A DNA stretch of 64,000 bases from Caprimulgus europaeus (taxonomy: Eukaryota > Chordata > Aves > Caprimulgiformes > Caprimulgidae): NCBI GenBank assembly GCA_907165065.1, contig OU015523.1, forward strand, positions 115,346,246 through 115,410,245, given 5' to 3'. The position numbers and the translations under genes were made by a program. Shown here in pieces: positions 61,144 through 64,000 of the stretch; positions within the stretch are counted from its first letter, which is position 1, and every line of letters begins with the position of its first letter. Below the pieces are notes generated by a model that worked only from the letters and a program-made list of their open reading frames with translations, did no database searches and was not told where the DNA came from.

Positions 61144-64000
61144 GAGTGAATGGATGTAGGAAGGCTAAAGCCCACCTCAAGGAGAAAGCAACCATATAGG
61201 AGAGGAAACGAGGTTTAGTCAGTGGTTGGACAGGCATATTAATGAGGAGGAGCATTGTCACCTTACTGTTTGAACTGGACAACGTCTACACCTACAAGTA
61301 TTTATTGAAATCTGAGCACCTTAATTTTGAATTGAATTTGATCCGTCATATCTCTGAGCTCAGAGCAGAGGCACGAGCTCATTAAATTGAGAGGGAGGGT
61401 CTTCTCATTTCCAGAAAGGGACATTTACTTGCTGGGTGGCCAAAGCTGGTGGCTCAGTGACGAGACAAATATGCATTTCTGAACCCCACATTGTGTCAGC
61501 TGCACAGGAAGAGACAAAAGTTGCTCCATGACATGGCTGTGTCAGTTCACTGTGGTTGGTAACATACCCTTGGTAGCTGGGAAGGGGCCTGGAGTTTGGA
61601 TGGATGCCTCCTCCTCTGACTGCAGGAGAAGCACAAGAAATAGGGAAAAAGACTTGGAGGCAGACCTTATATCAGAGCTGAGTGCTTGTGCTGTCCTGTC
61701 TCACAAAATTCTGCCCACTTAAAAAAACCCACATTGTGTATAACAGCTTGAGTCCTCTTTCAAGAAGAGTCCATGGAGATCTGTATATGGACATTTCTTT
61801 CCCATTTCTCCCTCCCCAGGTGTTGTCCCAAGCTGCACAACATGTCTCACAAAGCCAGATGTACCTCCTCTGCAGCAGTGCTGACACCAACGTGTGATAC
61901 TCACATTTCTCTACAGCATCATCAGCCTTTGGTCTGGCACTGGGCTGTGGTGTGGAGCTTATTGTGTCTCTCCCTCAATGCTGGCTGGTGAGGTCAGCTG
62001 GAGGAGTACTGCTCTGCCAGGCTGGGCTGTCTCCAGACTATTAAACTCTTTCTTTTTTTATCCTTATAAAACCGGGAGGCTGCTGCCAAGCCGTCTGTTG
62101 GCCGTTGGTCCGTGCAAATGTCTGATCCAGGGCTGGGAGAAGGTACTTGGCCTGGGATGAGTAATGTCAGGGACTCTCTGACAAGTTAGCAGTATAAAGA
62201 ACTGAGTTCCAGCACTTGGGAACATTCCTGGCGCTGTTTGTAAGCAGAAGTGTATATAAGTTTATAAGCATATGTGTAAGCATACTCTCTAACTACTGTT
62301 TCCCCACAAACCCTGTCATTTTTCAATGATCCTTCATTTATTCAATCCAGATAGAAGCTGGTTCCTTTGATTTACATTTTTTACACTCTTTCATGCTCCT
62401 GCATATTTTAAATCTGGAAAGAGTGTTTGTGATCTTCCAGTCTGATTGCCCACGTAACACTGCATTTCCCCATCAGTCGACAAAAGTGCTAGTTAAATGG
62501 TTAAGGCGTTCCCTTTATAAGCAAACAACCTGTTCTTCTGGCGCTTTTTGGTGCACTTGGAAATGTTCACTGATAGATTTAAATTAGCAGGATACCACTT
62601 TGAATGCAAGTATACCAGCTTTTAGCCTGCTTTCATTTTGAAACAAGGCTTCTGTGCCCATATTCTCTGTACATCTATCTGTCACTCTCTTCCCCAGGGT
62701 TTTTTTGGCTTGTGCAATTTCAATCACATTTAGCAATGGTCCCAAGGAGATTATTTTTTGACAAGTTCTAATATAACAGAGCGTGGATTGATGAGAGAGA
62801 CAGTGTTAATATACCTGGGATAAGGGCCACAACATGAACTGAAGTGTTATTAAGGCACCAGAGAGTACAACCTCAAGGTACAGGTCCATAGGAGACCAGA
62901 CCTCCCCAGTTACACTGCTTGCTGATAAGCCTGTTGTGTGTTTTGTCCATATTTACCAATTTGACCATAATATGGATCTGGATTTTCTCCAGTTTTATTT
63001 TCAAATTCACTCCCAACAGGAGTCCTGGATGAGTGGGATTCCCGCTTTTCCCACTCCTATGCAAATATGAAGATATTCCTGGATCTGATCCCAACAGGCC
63101 TTTTTCTTTGAAAAATGAGTATGATCTGAATATAGAACTAGCATCAATAGGCCAGAAAAGCTCAAAACTTTTTCATATGAATGAATAAGAATCTTTCAGC
63201 AATTTTCAGCTTGAATGTCTATTCTGTTTATGGATCACAGCAGAGCGAAAAAAGGAAAGTTATAAAAATATTTTTGGAGTTGAATTAGAAATGGAAAAGC
63301 TGTTCCAGAAATCACCTCTGTATCACTCATGGTCTCTGGTGCTGGCACCCTGTGCCTCAGGACTTGCTGCTGGGTTTTTGAACAAAGGCTGTAAACTGGA
63401 AAAATAAACTAGGTTGAAGCTCCAATTCTGTGATGTCTATGCACTGAACTGGATCTTAGCAAGATGGAACAGTCTTCTCCTGTACCAAGTGGCAGAATAT
63501 GAAGCAGCTGGTAGCAACAAAAAAAAAGAAAAGCAGGAAAAAAATAGAAAAAAAAAAGAGAATAAATTAGAAAAACCTCATGCAAACAGTAGTGAATCAT
63601 TTCCACAGGCTTTCTGCTTGCCCAGTGTGCTTCCTGAGTGCCAAGACCAAGAAAAATCATACCACTTTATCAAGGTAAGGTGCTTTCCAAAGGCAAGCCT
63701 GGCATCTGCCTGCTCTGGCTGAGGGAGGATATTGCAGCCTTAACCCACTATGAAGATGCTCAGCTGATGGCATGAGGTTTTTTTGGATGAGCAGCGCTGC
63801 CAGAGTGATAGCAGAGAGTTTGCTGCCCTTCCCAGCCCCACTCTAGTGACAAGTGGCCTACCCTTAGATTAACCCTGCTGCGGTCATCCTGCTGTTAGGT
63901 TGACAAGAGAGCTCCAGCGTGCAGGAGAGCTTTGTCCCACAGATCTGTGTGCTCGATGTGTATGTGTGTGACAGACTATGCAAGGTCACCCAGACAATGC

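Larger units (their letters stand above)
59124..64000. other. Noncoding stretch to window end
   Basis: Intron-like or intergenic DNA. Landmarks are a T run at 60732-60748, a purine-rich stretch with (GA)n at about 61127-61142, an A-rich patch at 63519-63560, and an acceptor/donor-bounded 66-bp interval (63609-63674) described as a finding. No recognised gene. Confidence 0.55.

Noticed and set aside
61672-61897. Overlapping short frames on both strands
   Set aside because: Each is under 75 codons, mutually antisense and without domain or splice evidence.
63414-63722. 102-codon Lys/Glu-rich plus frame
   Set aside because: The Lys-rich part is translation of an A-rich low-complexity patch; only the 3' splice-bounded interval is kept as a weak finding.

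Overview
This window is noncoding vertebrate genomic DNA, almost certainly from a bird. The evidence is four 5'-truncated CR1 LINE fragments, two solo LTRs of one avian-type ERV family, the lack of mammalian Alu/L1/B1-type repeats, and one dense CpG island in otherwise CpG-poor, A/T-rich sequence. No bacterial, phage, CRISPR, rRNA or tRNA features were seen. Most open frames are short chance ORFs.

Layout. From 1 to about 46.7 kb there is intron-like or intergenic sequence. It holds a CR1 fragment at 7.2-7.5 kb (+), a CR1 fragment at 17.3-17.8 kb (-) that keeps an undamaged stretch of the CR1 reverse-transcriptase reading frame, and a shortened solo LTR at 43.0-43.3 kb (+). It also holds A-rich and microsatellite tracts, two striking near-perfect DNA hairpins (6803-6854 and 21402-21483) and two small tandem duplications (8044-8110, 25093-25154). 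A CpG-retaining stretch near 1.2-1.4 kb and an AT-rich stretch at 41.3-41.7 kb look like possible conserved regulatory DNA, which cannot be confirmed by eye. A CpG island at about 46.8-48.3 kb, densest at 47.4-48.2 kb and with many GC boxes, is the clearest functional landmark. It should be the promoter and first-exon region of a protein-coding or lncRNA gene. I could not identify the gene or settle its direction: good 5' splice-site matches occur on both strands.

Downstream of the island is a 178-base pure-pyrimidine tract built on nine identical 16-bp units. About 80 bp further on is a well-formed candidate internal exon on + (48852-48921, with branch point, polypyrimidine tract and strong donor). 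From about 49 kb to the end the sequence is again intron-like or intergenic, with a full-length solo LTR of the same ERV family in the opposite orientation (54410-55043, carrying an ATA/GTA microsatellite) and two CR1 fragments (57.4-57.8 and 59.0-59.1 kb, both -).

The working picture is one CpG-island promoter with large flanking introns or intergenic DNA, shaped by CR1 and ERV insertions. I found no convincing undescribed multi-gene system. The most interesting items are the two foldback hairpins, the candidate exon beside the island, and the unresolved orientation of the promoter.
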